In this document: piece by piece, positions 9,149 through 17,353 of the stretch
How positions within the stretch are numbered: position 1 is the stretch's first letter
How the letters are laid out: every line of letters begins with the position of its first letter
Source of the DNA: Streptomyces sp. LUP30
Lineage (GTDB): Bacteria > Actinomycetota > Actinomycetes > Streptomycetales > Streptomycetaceae
Direction: 5' to 3'
Length of the DNA stretch: 64,000 nucleotides
Assembly: GCF_001746365.1 (NCBI RefSeq)
Contig: NZ_MJAJ01000007.1
Span: 105,347-169,346, forward strand
Position numbers and translations under genes: made by a program
The notes under the pieces: generated by a model
Databases searched by the model: none
Told to the model about the DNA's origin: nothing
Seen by the model: only the letters and a program-made list of their open reading frames with translations

Positions 9149-11813
9149 CCGCAGACCGCAGACCGCGGAGCGCGTACGTCGCCAGGCGCTTGTCGGTGGC
9201 GGCGGTCTTCGCGTCCTCGGCGATCAGCCTGCCGTCGACGTACACGTCGAACACGGCGCTGCCGTCGTTGCCGCCGATGACGTCGATGCCCGTACCGGAG
9301 AACGGGACGGTGACCGACGAGCCGGGGCGGGTGCTCGTCGACGTCGACCGGTACCAGTCCATCGCGTCGCCGAGCGCGGCCTTCCTGCTCCAGGCGCCGT
9401 CGTAGACGACCGAGCCGTCCATGTTGTCGATCTGCGCGCCGGCGTACGGGGTGTACCCGCTGAGCTTTTCGATCTTCAGGTTGTCGAAGGCCGTCCGGTG
9501 GAAGTCGGTGCCGAGTTTGACCCGGCCCTCGGTCTCCGGAGTGGGGTCGTCGTACGTGTGGACGGCCCGTCCGTCGACGAGGGCCGTGACCTTTGCGCCC
9601 TTCGCCTCGACGGCGAGGCGGTAGGCGCCGGCCGGCGCGACCGTGCCCGTTGCGAGCGCCGTGCCGTACTCGTAGAAGGTCCAGACGCCGTTCGGGCCGA
9701 TGCGCAGGCTGTAGGCGGCGTCGCCGATGCCCATGCCCTTCTGCTGGCGCACGCCCAGGACGGCGAGTCCGCCGGCGGGGTCGGGGAAGGACACGTCGAC
9801 CGTGGCCCGGTAGTTCTCCCAGCGGAAGTCGCCGACCGTCGTACTCGGCGTGTTCGGGTTCCAGGCGCCGGTGTCCTTCATGGACTGGTCCATGTACTGG
9901 TACAGCACGTTGTCGCCGCTCGCGTCCTTGCCGACCTCCCAGGCGCCCGTCTGGTCGACCATGTAGCGAGGCTGGTTGCCGCGCGACGCCAGGTAGGACC
10001 GGGACTCCTTGCGGGAGCCGTTGCGCGTGCCGACCGTGACCCGGCCCTCCTCCCGGTAGCCGAAGTCGTCGGCGTAGAGCACGCCGTCACGGGTGTCGTG
10101 CCTCTTGCCGGCCGCGTCGGTGTCCAGCACCGTGCGGTCCCCGGACGCGGGCAGCCGCTGCCCGGTCTCGCGGTCGTGGCTCTTGTCGAGCGTCGTGAGG
10201 GTCGTGATGGACCTCGGCGCGACCGTGTACGTGTAGTAGCCGTCGGCGTCCGGCCGGATCCGGTCCACGAGGTGCTTGAAGTTCGCGTCGTAGGCCTGGC
10301 CCGCGTCCGCGGCCCGGGTCTCCCAGGCCTCCATGGCCGGATCGGAGCCGAGGCGCATGTGCTCGGCCTTGATCCGGTACGTCCTGGTGCGGTCGCTGTC
10401 GTTGACGACGACCGTGGAGAAGTCCTTCTTTCCGGGGTCCGCCAGCGTCATGTAACTCGGCGCCCCGTTGGAGCCGTCGACGTTCTCGGTGCCGCTCACC
10501 CCGCTGTAACTGGCCTCCGGCACGGTACGCCAGATGCCCGCGGTGTTCGTGTCGTTCTCCCAGCCGGTCGTCGCGAACTGGGTGAACTGCTGCATCACGT
10601 AGAGGGCCGCGTCGTAGTGGAGATAGCCCGACCAGGGATCGCGCGCGCTGACGAGTTCCTTGTGGCTGTACTGCGCGCCTTCGTAGAAGGACCCGATCGC
10701 CGGCTGGAAGATGTAGTGCGTCCTCTTGGAGTTCGCGTAACTCTTGACGAGACGGTTGGCGAGGTCGAGGGCGCTCTGCACGCCCCCGATGCCGGTGCTC
10801 GCCCCGTTGGGGCCCTCGGTGTTGCCGACGCGGTAGTCGGTGTAGCCGAACGAGGCGGTTCCTTCGCTGTACCAGACCTCTTTGTCGGCGTCGTACTTGT
10901 TCCTGCCCGTCGCCAGCTTGGTGTAGGGCTGGTAGGTGGGGCTGTCGGCGGCGCCCTCGCGCCGGTCCTCGGTGGTGTAGTGGTAGCCCACCGCGTCGAC
11001 GATTCCGAAGAGTTGCTCGTCGGTGAGCATCGACGGCCCGATGTTCAGGGTGTTGTTCTCGTCAGAGGCGATGATCCTGAGGCCGTGGTAGGCCTCCGCG
11101 GCCTTCTTCTGCCGCCCGGCCGGGATTCCGTAGCGCGGGTTCGCGAAGTCGGTGTCGTCGACGACCGCGTTCTTGAACCACTTGATGAAGGAGATGTCGG
11201 GAGTACGCGTCTCGTTGTTGTCCGGATCGACGTAGTCGACCATGTATCCGTACTTCTCGTACGCGTCGAGAATCGTTTCCTTGTACCACCGGTACATCTC
11301 GTCCTCGCCGGTGCCTTTGTTCCACTCCTGCTGGACCCATTGGGGCATGGCCCAGCGCAGGACCGAGACCTTGAGCGCCGGGTCGACCGTCTTGGCGTCG
11401 GCGGCCAGCTGGAACCCGGGGGAGCGGGAGACGTCGGCGAGCTCGTCCGCCGTGCGCATGGTCGCCGGATCCGCTCCGGTCGACGTGTTCGTGTCGGTGC
11501 CCATCTCGATCTTGACATGGTTGATCAGCGGGTGCCGCCCGCCGAACAGGACCTTGATCAGCTGCCAGTACCGGCCGGGGTGCTCCGCCTTGTAGTCCAT
11601 CAGCAGGTTGCTCGTGCTGTTGCAGCTGAGCAGGCCGAGGCCCTTGTAGGTCAGGCCGTTCACGTTGTCGGCGTGAACGTCGTCTCCGTCGACGACGACG
11701 TTCACGGGATCGTCCGCGGCGTAGGCGGCGGGTGCGCTGACCACTCCTGCCGCCAGTGCCACGGTGGTCGCCATGGCAAGCGAGATCCGTACGAGTCTTC
11801 GCTGTGCGCGCAT
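8853..11813 (-). CDS. Secreted GH59 galactosylceramidase-like glycosidase, C-terminally frameshifted
   Basis: As written, 986 aa. The signal peptide is residues 1-34, with cleavage near AYA-ADDP. A glycoside hydrolase family 59 catalytic domain follows (LSCNSTSNLLMDY, HVKIEMGTDTNTSTGADP, IIASDENN). A probable nucleophile Glu lies in WYSEGTASF by analogy with mammalian GALC. The later beta-sandwich, laminin-G-like region contains VLGVRQQKGMGIGDAAYSLR. The family releases beta-galactosyl residues; the real substrate is unknown. After TYALRGLR the frame is broken by a 7-bp tandem duplication, so the last 90 or so residues are out-of-frame Arg-rich sequence. ATG 11813 has GGGAG 10 bases upstream; ATG 11853 is an alternative. 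Confidence 0.8.
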   Translation of the reverse strand: MRAQRRLVRISLAMATTVALAAGVVSAPAAYAADDPVNVVVDGDDVHADNVNGLTYKGLGLLSCNSTSNLLMDYKAEHPGRYWQLIKVLFGGRHPLINHVKIEMGTDTNTSTGADPATMRTADELADVSRSPGFQLAADAKTVDPALKVSVLRWAMPQWVQQEWNKGTGEDEMYRWYKETILDAYEKYGYMVDYVDPDNNETRTPDISFIKWFKNAVVDDTDFANPRYGIPAGRQKKAAEAYHGLRIIASDENNTLNIGPSMLTDEQLFGIVDAVGYHYTTEDRREGAADSPTYQPYTKLATGRNKYDADKEVWYSEGTASFGYTDYRVGNTEGPNGASTGIGGVQSALDLANRLVKSYANSKRTHYIFQPAIGSFYEGAQYSHKELVSARDPWSGYLHYDAALYVMQQFTQFATTGWENDTNTAGIWRTVPEASYSGVSGTENVDGSNGAPSYMTLADPGKKDFSTVVVNDSDRTRTYRIKAEHMRLGSDPAMEAWETRAADAGQAYDANFKHLVDRIRPDADGYYTYTVAPRSITTLTTLDKSHDRETGQRLPASGDRTVLDTDAAGKRHDTRDGVLYADDFGYREEGRVTVGTRNGSRKESRSYLASRGNQPRYMVDQTGAWEVGKDASGDNVLYQYMDQSMKDTGAWNPNTPSTTVGDFRWENYRATVDVSFPDPAGGLAVLGVRQQKGMGIGDAAYSLRIGPNGVWTFYEYGTALATGTVAPAGAYRLAVEAKGAKVTALVDGRAVHTYDDPTPETEGRVKLGTDFHRTAFDNLKIEKLSGYTPYAGAQIDNMDGSVVYDGAWSRKAALGDAMDWYRSTSTSTRPGSSVTVPFSGTGIDVIGGNDGSAVFDVYVDGRLIAEDAKTAATDKRLATYALRGLRSAGLPPHGEIRPHVREDRARRVQRPLRPGARQRGHDTDPERPEGDRQPGAGRLHGRLVGAVRHRALGRPGRVDRAEGPRHDRGRADRAQAGGGVRATGEP

Positions 11814-11882
11814 TCCGCCTCGACTCCCTCTGGACGCCAAGCAGTTCGACATGACGGCAGGTGTCCGTGATGCCGGTGGGGA

Positions 11883-11908
11883 ACGTAGGTGGTAACCGCT
11901 TTCTACGT
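11883..11908. promoter_or_regulatory. Palindromic operator candidate upstream of GH59 gene
   Basis: ACGTAG (11883-11888) is mirrored by CTACGT (11903-11908) around GGTAACCGCTTTC, which resembles the half-sites of LacI-family sugar regulators. It lies 70 bp upstream of the GH59 start, where a sugar-responsive repressor would be expected. Confidence 0.4.
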
Positions 11909-12059
11909 CAATCCCCTTGCGGAGGAAGGGAGATGGGGCGGGCCCGGGCGTGCGGCACGTGGGCGCAGGATCGGCGGAGCGAGCTGCTTGGCCCGCATGT
12001 CCTCGCGGAAGGCGGCGAAGTGGCTGTCGGGGAGCGCCGGCACCTCGGCGATCTTGCTC

Positions 12060-12311
12060 GCGCCGCCCGAGGTCTTCCCGTGGGTGCGCCACCTGGAGGC
12101 CGAGGAAGTCCGGGAATTCACTGTCGAGCTTCTGGAAGCGCTGTCCGACGCCGCTGAACCGGGTGCCAGGGAGGCTGTGCACCGAGCGATCGTCTCGTGG
12201 CGGGCCACCGCCCGCATCGACGCTGCCCCTGAGCCTGACCCTGACCGGCTCAGGGAAGCGCTCCGTCCGCTCGGCGGCGTCGACCTCGGCCCGGCCGAGG
12301 CGCAGGAGTGA
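12060..12311 (+). pseudogene. Remnant of antitoxin-like (prevent-host-death/DUF6247-type) gene
   Basis: The frame ending at 12311 encodes a C-terminal region of a type common in Streptomyces (FPWVRHLEAEEVREFTVELL, then VHRAIVSWRATARI and a tail LGGVDLGPAEAQE). It resembles the C-terminus of PHD-family antitoxins or DUF6247 proteins as I remember them. The frame opens with no ribosome site, and its first 50 residues look non-coding, so the 5' part is missing or frameshifted. A toxin-like fragment follows immediately. Confidence 0.4.
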
Positions 12312-12324
12312 GCCCGAAGAAAGC

Positions 12325-12456
12325 GATCGGGTCGGCCTCCCTCCGCTGAGCGGCTGGAACGTCATCCACGGGACGACGCAGGCCGCGACCGCCTGGGAGG
12401 AGCTCTGCCGGGTGGCGTCGCCGAACGCCCATCGGTGCCTGGAGGCCCTATGTCAG
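12325..12456 (+). pseudogene. Remnant of RelE/ParE-like toxin gene
   Basis: The frame here encodes TAWEELCRVASPNAHRCLEA, which resembles the first half of actinobacterial RelE-like toxins that usually follow a PHD-type antitoxin. The later half, expected to contain a GxWQYEVTGGGR-like strand, is missing: the frame runs into unrelated sequence after about 12456. Directly after the antitoxin-like fragment, it supports a decayed toxin-antitoxin module. About 180 bp beyond it show nothing I recognise. Confidence 0.4.
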
Positions 12457-12634
12457 GAACTGCTTCGCCGAACGTACGGCCGTGACCAGGTCCGGGGTGA
12501 TGTGACCCAGGCGACGCCGTATTCACACACGTGCCTGCTTGCCGAGGGATTCCACGCTCCGTTGATCGGCCAACCGGCCGACACCGAGGCCCCGACGCTG
12601 CTCGACGCCCTGTGCGACTGCGACCGGCGTGGCC

Positions 12635-13597
12635 TCAGCCGGAGACGGCGACCACATGCTTGCCCATGACACCGCCCCGCTCGAAGGCTCGGTGCGCCGA
12701 AGCGATGTCCGCGAGCGGATACACGCCCTCCACCACGGGCCGCAGCGCGCCGGAGGAGACGTGGTCGGCCAGCGCGCGCAGCACGTCGGGTTCGGGGTTG
12801 GCACTGAAGGTGCGGATGCGGCGGGCGCCGTGCACGCTGGACGCCGCGATCGCGGCGATGGCGGCGCCCGACAGCGCGACGGTGACCATTCGGCCGCCCT
12901 TGGTCAGCCGGCTCCGGAAGCAGTTCAGCTCGGAGCCGACCGTGTCGATGACGACGTCGTACGATCCGGTCTGCTCCGGGGCGGTGTCGACATAGTCGAT
13001 GACCTTGTCCGCGCCCAGCTGCTCAAGGGCCTTGGCATGACGGTGACGGGCCAGCGCGGTGACGTGGCCGCCCATCGCGTACGCCAGTTGTACGGCGGCC
13101 GTGCCGACCCCGCCCGCCGCGCCGCGCACCAGGACCCGTTCGCCCTTCTCCAGCCGCACGGAGTCCCGCAGTGCGATCAGCGCCGTAGCGCCCCCGACGA
13201 CCAGGGAGGCCGCGTCCACCGACGAGATGCCCCCCGGGGCGGGGGAGATGCGGCCGGCGGGGACCACGACGTACTCGGCCGCCCCGGCCGTCGCGTGCTT
13301 CTCACGGGGATGCACCATGCCCCACACCCGGTCCCCGGCCCGGTGGTCCTGTACTTCGGCACCGGTCTCGACGACGACACCGGCGAAGTCCAGCCCCACA
13401 CCGATGGGGAACCTGCGTCCCGACACCATGCGCAACCCACCGGCGCGGACGATCACATCGTGTCCGTTCACGCTGGACGCCTCGACGGACACCAGCACCT
13501 CACCCGGGCCGGGAGCGGGCCTCTCGACGTCGTTGACGCGCAGGACGTCCGGTGCACCGAAGCTGGTGATCTGAGCGGCCTTCATGGGGTGTTCCAT
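12635..13597 (-). CDS. NAD(P)H:quinone-reductase-like medium-chain dehydrogenase
   Basis: A 320-aa zinc-independent MDR oxidoreductase. The GroES-like N-terminal half (VERPAPGPGEVLVSVEASSV, GLDFAGVVVETG) is followed by a Rossmann domain with RVLVRGAAGGVGTAAVQLAY at about 165-185. No structural zinc Cys cluster is seen. The family reduces quinones or alpha,beta-unsaturated carbonyls with NADPH. The start codon region is duplicated: a 12-bp repeat places two ATGs (13597 and 13585), each behind a GGAA. The AAGGA site before 13597 favours the first. An XRE regulator is divergent 115 bp away and probably controls it. Confidence 0.85.
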   Translation of the reverse strand: MEHPMKAAQITSFGAPDVLRVNDVERPAPGPGEVLVSVEASSVNGHDVIVRAGGLRMVSGRRFPIGVGLDFAGVVVETGAEVQDHRAGDRVWGMVHPREKHATAGAAEYVVVPAGRISPAPGGISSVDAASLVVGGATALIALRDSVRLEKGERVLVRGAAGGVGTAAVQLAYAMGGHVTALARHRHAKALEQLGADKVIDYVDTAPEQTGSYDVVIDTVGSELNCFRSRLTKGGRMVTVALSGAAIAAIAASSVHGARRIRTFSANPEPDVLRALADHVSSGALRPVVEGVYPLADIASAHRAFERGGVMGKHVVAVSG

Positions 13598-13712
13598 GGG
13601 GTGTTCCTTCCGCGGCGGACTGTCGGGGAACTGATCCTGGGACCTGTTCGCGACATCTCGGTAGGTCTGCCGGACCCACCCTCGCGGGCAACGCCCGGGT
13701 CATACTGCTGCG

Positions 13713-14585
13713 ATGGCAGACGATCCCCGACATGAACTGGCCGACTTCCTGCGGACCCGCCGGACCCGCCTGCTCCCACAGGACGTCGGCCTGGAACCAG
13801 GTCCGCGCCGGCGCATAGCCGGACTACGACGCGAGGAACTGGCCCTGCTGGCCGGGGTGAGCACGGACTACTACCAGCGCATGGAGCAGGGGCGCGACGT
13901 GCGGCCCTCCGAACAGGTCCTCGACGCCATAGCCCGTGCGCTGAACTTCTCCGCCGAGGAGTCCCGGCACCTGCACAGTCTCGCCGCCGCCGCGCGCACT
14001 CCCGCCCGGCCGCCGCGACGGTACGAGCCGGAGGAAGTCCCGGCCGGCACGCTGCGGATGATGCGCGGGATGACTACGCCCGCGATGGTCGTCGGCCGCT
14101 TCCTCGACGTACTGGCATGGAACGCGCCGGCAGGGCTTCTGCTGGGCGAGTTCACCGAACTACCCCAGGCCGAGCGGAATTTGCTCGGTCTGCTGCTGCA
14201 TCCGGAGGCCGACCAGGTGTGCCCGGAACGGGTGGCCACCGTCGCCGAACTGACCGCGATGCTGCGTACCCAGATCGCCGCCGATCCGGGCCACCGGCGC
14301 GGCGTCGAACTCGTCGGGGAACTCGCCGTCCGCAGTGACGAGTTCGCGACGCTGTGGGCCCGCCACGACGTCGAGGAAACCACGCGCGGCCGGATGCGGG
14401 TCAACCACCCGCTGGTCGGGGAGCTGAACCTGGACTGGGACGCCTACCCGATGCCCGGTGCCCCCGGCCCGGTGCTCATCGCCTGCACCACCGAGGAAGG
14501 CGGCCCTGACGCCGAACGGCTCCAACTGCTCCCGGGCCTGCTCACCGCACCCCGCCCGGCATCGGAGGCCGCCCGGCAGCGCTGA
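13713..14585 (+). CDS. XRE-family regulator with MmyB-like ligand-binding domain
   Basis: A 290-aa cytoplasmic transcription factor. The N-terminal helix-turn-helix (about 15-75: RRIAGLRREELALLAGVSTDYYQRMEQ) is followed by an MmyB-like C-terminal domain (about 110-270) with DVLAWNAPAGLL, VATVAELTAMLRTQ and MRVNHPLVGELNLDWDAYPM, a fold related to PAS and proposed to bind fatty-acid-like or other small ligands. It is divergent from the quinone-reductase-like gene, the usual arrangement in Streptomyces for an autoregulated repressor and its target. It converges on the aminotransferase gene with only 24 bp between their stops. Confidence 0.9.
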   Translation: MADDPRHELADFLRTRRTRLLPQDVGLEPGPRRRIAGLRREELALLAGVSTDYYQRMEQGRDVRPSEQVLDAIARALNFSAEESRHLHSLAAAARTPARPPRRYEPEEVPAGTLRMMRGMTTPAMVVGRFLDVLAWNAPAGLLLGEFTELPQAERNLLGLLLHPEADQVCPERVATVAELTAMLRTQIAADPGHRRGVELVGELAVRSDEFATLWARHDVEETTRGRMRVNHPLVGELNLDWDAYPMPGAPGPVLIACTTEEGGPDAERLQLLPGLLTAPRPASEAARQR

Positions 14586-14609
14586 CGCGCGCTTTCCGTT
14601 CGAGTGCCG

Positions 14610-15800
14610 TCAGTGTGCGAATGCCTTGCGGAGTCGTTCCGCCGCGTCCGCCAGTACCTCGGCGCGTTTGCAGAACGCGAACCGGACGTATGGCGCGCCG
14701 GCCTCCTTGTGGTCGTAGAAGACGGCGTTGGGGATGGCGACGACGCCCGCCCGCTCAGGCAGGGCGCGGCAGAAGGCGAGGCCGTCGCTCTCGCCGAGGG
14801 GCCGGATGTCGGCGGTGACGAAGTAGGTGCCGGTCGGCCGGAAGACGGTGAAGCCGGCGTCGGTGAGGCCCGCGCTGAGCAGGTCCCGCTTGGCGCGCAG
14901 GTCGTCGCGGAAGGCCGTGAAATAGGCGTCGGGCAGGCGCAGGGCCTCGGCGACCGCGTACTGGAAGGGCCCGGAGGCGACGTACGTCAGGAATTGCTTG
15001 GCGGAACGCACCGCGCTCACCAGTCCCGCGGTTCCGGTGATCCAGCCGACCTTCCAGCCGGTGAAGGAGAACGTCTTGCCGGCCGAGCCGATCGTGACCG
15101 TGCGCTCGCGCATCCCGGGCAGCGTGGCCAGCGGCACGTGCTCGGCGTCGTCGAAGACCAGGTGCTCGTACACCTCGTCGGTCACCACCAGCAGGTCCCG
15201 CTCCACCGCCAGCTCGGCGATCGCCGTCAGCTCCTCGCGGGTGAGGACCGTGCCGGTCGGGTTGTGCGGGGTGTTGATCAGCAGCAGCCGGGTGCGGTCC
15301 GTGACCGCGTCGCGCAGCTCGTCCAGGTCGAGGCGGAAACGGGCCCGCTCGGGGTCCGGGCGCAGGGTCACCGGCACGCGCGCGGCGCCGGCCATGGCGA
15401 TGCAGGCGGCGTAGGAGTCGTAGTACGGCTCCAGGGCGATCACCTCGTCGCCGGGCTCCAGCAGGGCGAGGAGCGTGGCGGCGATGGCCTCCGTCGCGCC
15501 CGCGGTGACCAGGACCTCCGTGTCCGGGTCGAAGGCCAGGCCGTAGCGGCGGCGCTGGTGGTCGACGATCGCCGCGCGCAGCTCGGGGACGCCCGGACCC
15601 GGCGGGTACTGGTTGCCGCGTCCGTCCCGCAGCGCCCGCACGGCCGCCTCGCGGATCTCCTCGGGGCCGTCCGTGTCGGGGAACCCCTGGCCCAGATTGA
15701 TCGCGCCGGTCGCCGTCGCGAGGGCGGACATCTCGGCGAAGATCGTCGTCCCGAACTCGGCGAGGCGGCGGTTGAGGAAGGGGCGCTCGGTGGAGGTCAT
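14610..15800 (-). CDS. Class I/II PLP-dependent aminotransferase (AspC/DapC type)
   Basis: A 396-aa fold-type I aminotransferase, cytosolic. Landmarks: INLGQGFPDTDGPEEI near the N-terminus, VTAGATEAIAATLLAL, the NTPHNPTG substrate/PLP motif, VVTDEVYEHLVFD, and the PLP-lysine segment TIGSAGKTFSFTGWKVGW. Homologues are annotated as N-succinyldiaminopimelate, aspartate or kynurenine aminotransferases, and the true amino donor cannot be assigned here. ATG 15800 is preferred over 15809 because AGGA lies about 8 bases upstream of it, whereas it abuts the first ATG. The 281-bp upstream gap holds degenerate repeats. Confidence 0.92.
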   Translation of the reverse strand: MTSTERPFLNRRLAEFGTTIFAEMSALATATGAINLGQGFPDTDGPEEIREAAVRALRDGRGNQYPPGPGVPELRAAIVDHQRRRYGLAFDPDTEVLVTAGATEAIAATLLALLEPGDEVIALEPYYDSYAACIAMAGAARVPVTLRPDPERARFRLDLDELRDAVTDRTRLLLINTPHNPTGTVLTREELTAIAELAVERDLLVVTDEVYEHLVFDDAEHVPLATLPGMRERTVTIGSAGKTFSFTGWKVGWITGTAGLVSAVRSAKQFLTYVASGPFQYAVAEALRLPDAYFTAFRDDLRAKRDLLSAGLTDAGFTVFRPTGTYFVTADIRPLGESDGLAFCRALPERAGVVAIPNAVFYDHKEAGAPYVRFAFCKRAEVLADAAERLRKAFAH

Positions 15801-15924
15801 GGGCGTCATCCTGCGCCGAAGCCCGGCGGTTCCTCAACCTCACCGGTCCGGCCGGGACGCCGTGTTCCGCCGGGTCCCGTCCGGCACGACCGGCCGGACG
15901 GGCCCCGGCGTCCGAGCAGGACTC

Positions 15925-16100
15925 AGCGCCTGGGGAAGGGCTCAGAGCCCGGGGAAGGGCTCAGCGCCGGGGAAGGGCTCCGGCGCACCGAAGTCTCCGT
16001 GCGCACCGAAGGTCTCGGCGCGTACCGAAGAGCTCAGTGCTTGACGAAGAGCTCAGTGCTTGACGACGGGCCCAGTGCTCGACCACGGGCTCAGCGCTTG
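15925..16100. repeat. Degenerate short tandem repeats
   Basis: Units based on GGGCTCAGCGCC-GGGGAA (three copies, about 15930-15980) are followed by GCTCAGTGCTTGACGA-type units (about 16030-16100). The block occupies the intergenic space between the DUF1062 and aminotransferase genes and runs into the 3' end of the DUF1062 gene. No coding capacity is evident. Confidence 0.55.
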
Positions 16101-16618
16101 AGCGTGAAGGTGAAGTCGTCGGAGAGCCTGCCGCTCAACCGGACCGCCGACACGAGACGACCCTCCGCGGTCAGCCTCTCGGCCTCGGCCCGTGACAGAG
16201 CGCAGCCCTCGGCGATCAGCCGCACCGGCCGGACCGGTATCCGCGCCGCGAAGCAGACCGAGACCTCGATCGCCTCGCGGTCCAGATCCCCCGGTCCGCC
16301 GGTGTCGAGACGCCAGGCGCCGTCCCAGTCGAGGGCGATGCGGTTACGGCGTCGCACGACCGGATCCCGGAGCAACTCGGCGGCGAGAACGGGGTCGTTG
16401 TCGTGGAGCCGGTCCAGCAGCTCGGGCCGTACGGAGCGCACGTTCGTCCGCTCCAGGACCGTGAGCTTCGCGGTGTCCCCGCACACCGTGCAGAGCACGA
16501 GGAGCCAGGCGTCGATGAGCTTGTGGTGGGCGTTGACGCGGAACTTGCCGTCCGCCCGGAAGCGTTCGGACGCGCAGGCATGGCAACGGCGGAGGACGAG
16601 CGGGAGGCAGGTGGGCAT
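16091..16618 (-). CDS. DUF1062 domain-containing protein
   Basis: A 175-aa protein of unknown function. Two CxxC pairs (CHAC near residue 12 and CTVC near 44) suggest a zinc ribbon in the N-terminal half, and the C-terminal half (RPVRLIAEGCALSRAEAERL, then LSDDFTFTL) is typical of DUF1062. ATG 16618 is used because GGGTGG precedes it; the GTG at 16639 has no ribosome site. It is probably cytoplasmic. The neighbouring repeat-rich gap separates it from the aminotransferase, so they need not share a transcript. Confidence 0.75.
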   Translation of the reverse strand: MPTCLPLVLRRCHACASERFRADGKFRVNAHHKLIDAWLLVLCTVCGDTAKLTVLERTNVRSVRPELLDRLHDNDPVLAAELLRDPVVRRRNRIALDWDGAWRLDTGGPGDLDREAIEVSVCFAARIPVRPVRLIAEGCALSRAEAERLTAEGRLVSAVRLSGRLSDDFTFTLKR

Positions 16619-16716
16619 GACCACCCAGTTTTCGAGCACAGAAGCACACCGGTTTCAGTGAGAAGTCCGCAGCAAGAAGCAGCGCGGCGCACAGATGCGA
16701 CGCGCGACGAATCAGC

Positions 16717-16870
16717 TCTCGGGAGGTCTCACACGGTGTACAACGGCACGTCCTTGCCCCGACGACTTCGGCCGGCAGCACGGTAGCGACGCGCAGCGAC
16801 GCCGCTCCACTGGTTTTCCCGTCCGCCCACCACCCCTGACCTGCCCCTCTGTGCAGGTCAGGGGCTTTTT
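16717..16870 (+). ncRNA. Possible small RNA or leader ORF ending in T-tailed terminator
   Basis: The 370-bp gap between the DUF1062 and Cys-rich genes contains a GGGAGG site followed 8 bases later by a GTG opening a 16-codon ORF (VYNGTSLPRRLRPAAR, 16736-16786). About 45 bp later comes a canonical intrinsic terminator. Such T-tailed terminators are rare in Streptomyces. This could be a small RNA, a peptide leader with attenuation of the downstream gene, or a short-protein gene. Promoter and boundaries are not determined. Confidence 0.35.
16833..16870 (+). terminator. Canonical intrinsic terminator with T tract
   Basis: CCCCTGACCTG (16833-16843) pairs with CAGGTCAGGGG (16854-16864) around a 10-base loop, immediately followed by CTTTTT. 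Confidence 0.85.
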
Positions 16871-17010
16871 ATGGAGGGAACCCTCTGAAGTTCCTCAACT
16901 CTGCTTTCGGCGGTGAGGCAGGCGGGCATCCCCCGTTCACGTGGCGCTCAGGCACCGCGCGAGGCGCCCACGGGGGGTTGCTTCGGGGGACTCGGAAGGA
17001 GGGTGACGCC

Positions 17011-17313
17011 ATGGTCTTCGGCATCATCCTGGCGGTGATCGCGATCGTGCTCGTGGCGGCTCTGCTCGCCAACGCCCGTACGGGCGGCGCCGCGAAGTCG
17101 CGCCGCGGCGGCCGCTCGCGTGGCGCGTCCGGCGGCGGGGCCGCGGCCGGCGGCTGGTGGGCCGGCGGGGGAGACGGCGGCTCCGGCGGGGGCCACCACG
17201 GGGGGCATCACGGAGGCCACTCCTGCGGCGGAGGCCACTCCTGCGGAGGCGGGTCCTCCTGCGGGGGCGGTTCCTCCTGCGGAGGAGGCGGCGGATGCGG
17301 CGGAGGCAGCTGA
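17011..17313 (+). CDS. Membrane-anchored Gly/His/Cys-repeat protein
   Basis: A 100-aa protein. One transmembrane helix at the extreme N-terminus (MVFGIILAVIAIVLVAALLA) is followed by a short basic Arg-rich stretch (about 29-42), then a Gly-rich region ending in histidines (GGHHGGHHGGHSCGGG) and five regularly spaced Cys in CGGG units. The Cys and His density suggests metal binding or disulfide cross-linking, but the role is unknown. A strong ribosome site, AAGGAGGG, lies 7 bases before the ATG. A 14-bp hairpin 40 bp after the stop suggests a monocistronic unit. Confidence 0.75.
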   Translation: MVFGIILAVIAIVLVAALLANARTGGAAKSRRGGRSRGASGGGAAAGGWWAGGGDGGSGGGHHGGHHGGHSCGGGHSCGGGSSCGGGSSCGGGGGCGGGS

Positions 17314-17353
17314 CACGGGGCAGCTGAGCTCCCCGCGGGGGAAGCCGCATCCG

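Noticed and set aside
9051..11870. 939-aa open frame on the plus strand opposite the GH59 gene
   Set aside because: Antisense shadow; the minus frame has signal peptide and GH59 motifs, the plus frame has none.
16690..16830. Possible tRNA upstream of the T-tailed terminator
   Set aside because: No GTTCGA-type T-loop and no cloverleaf could be drawn.
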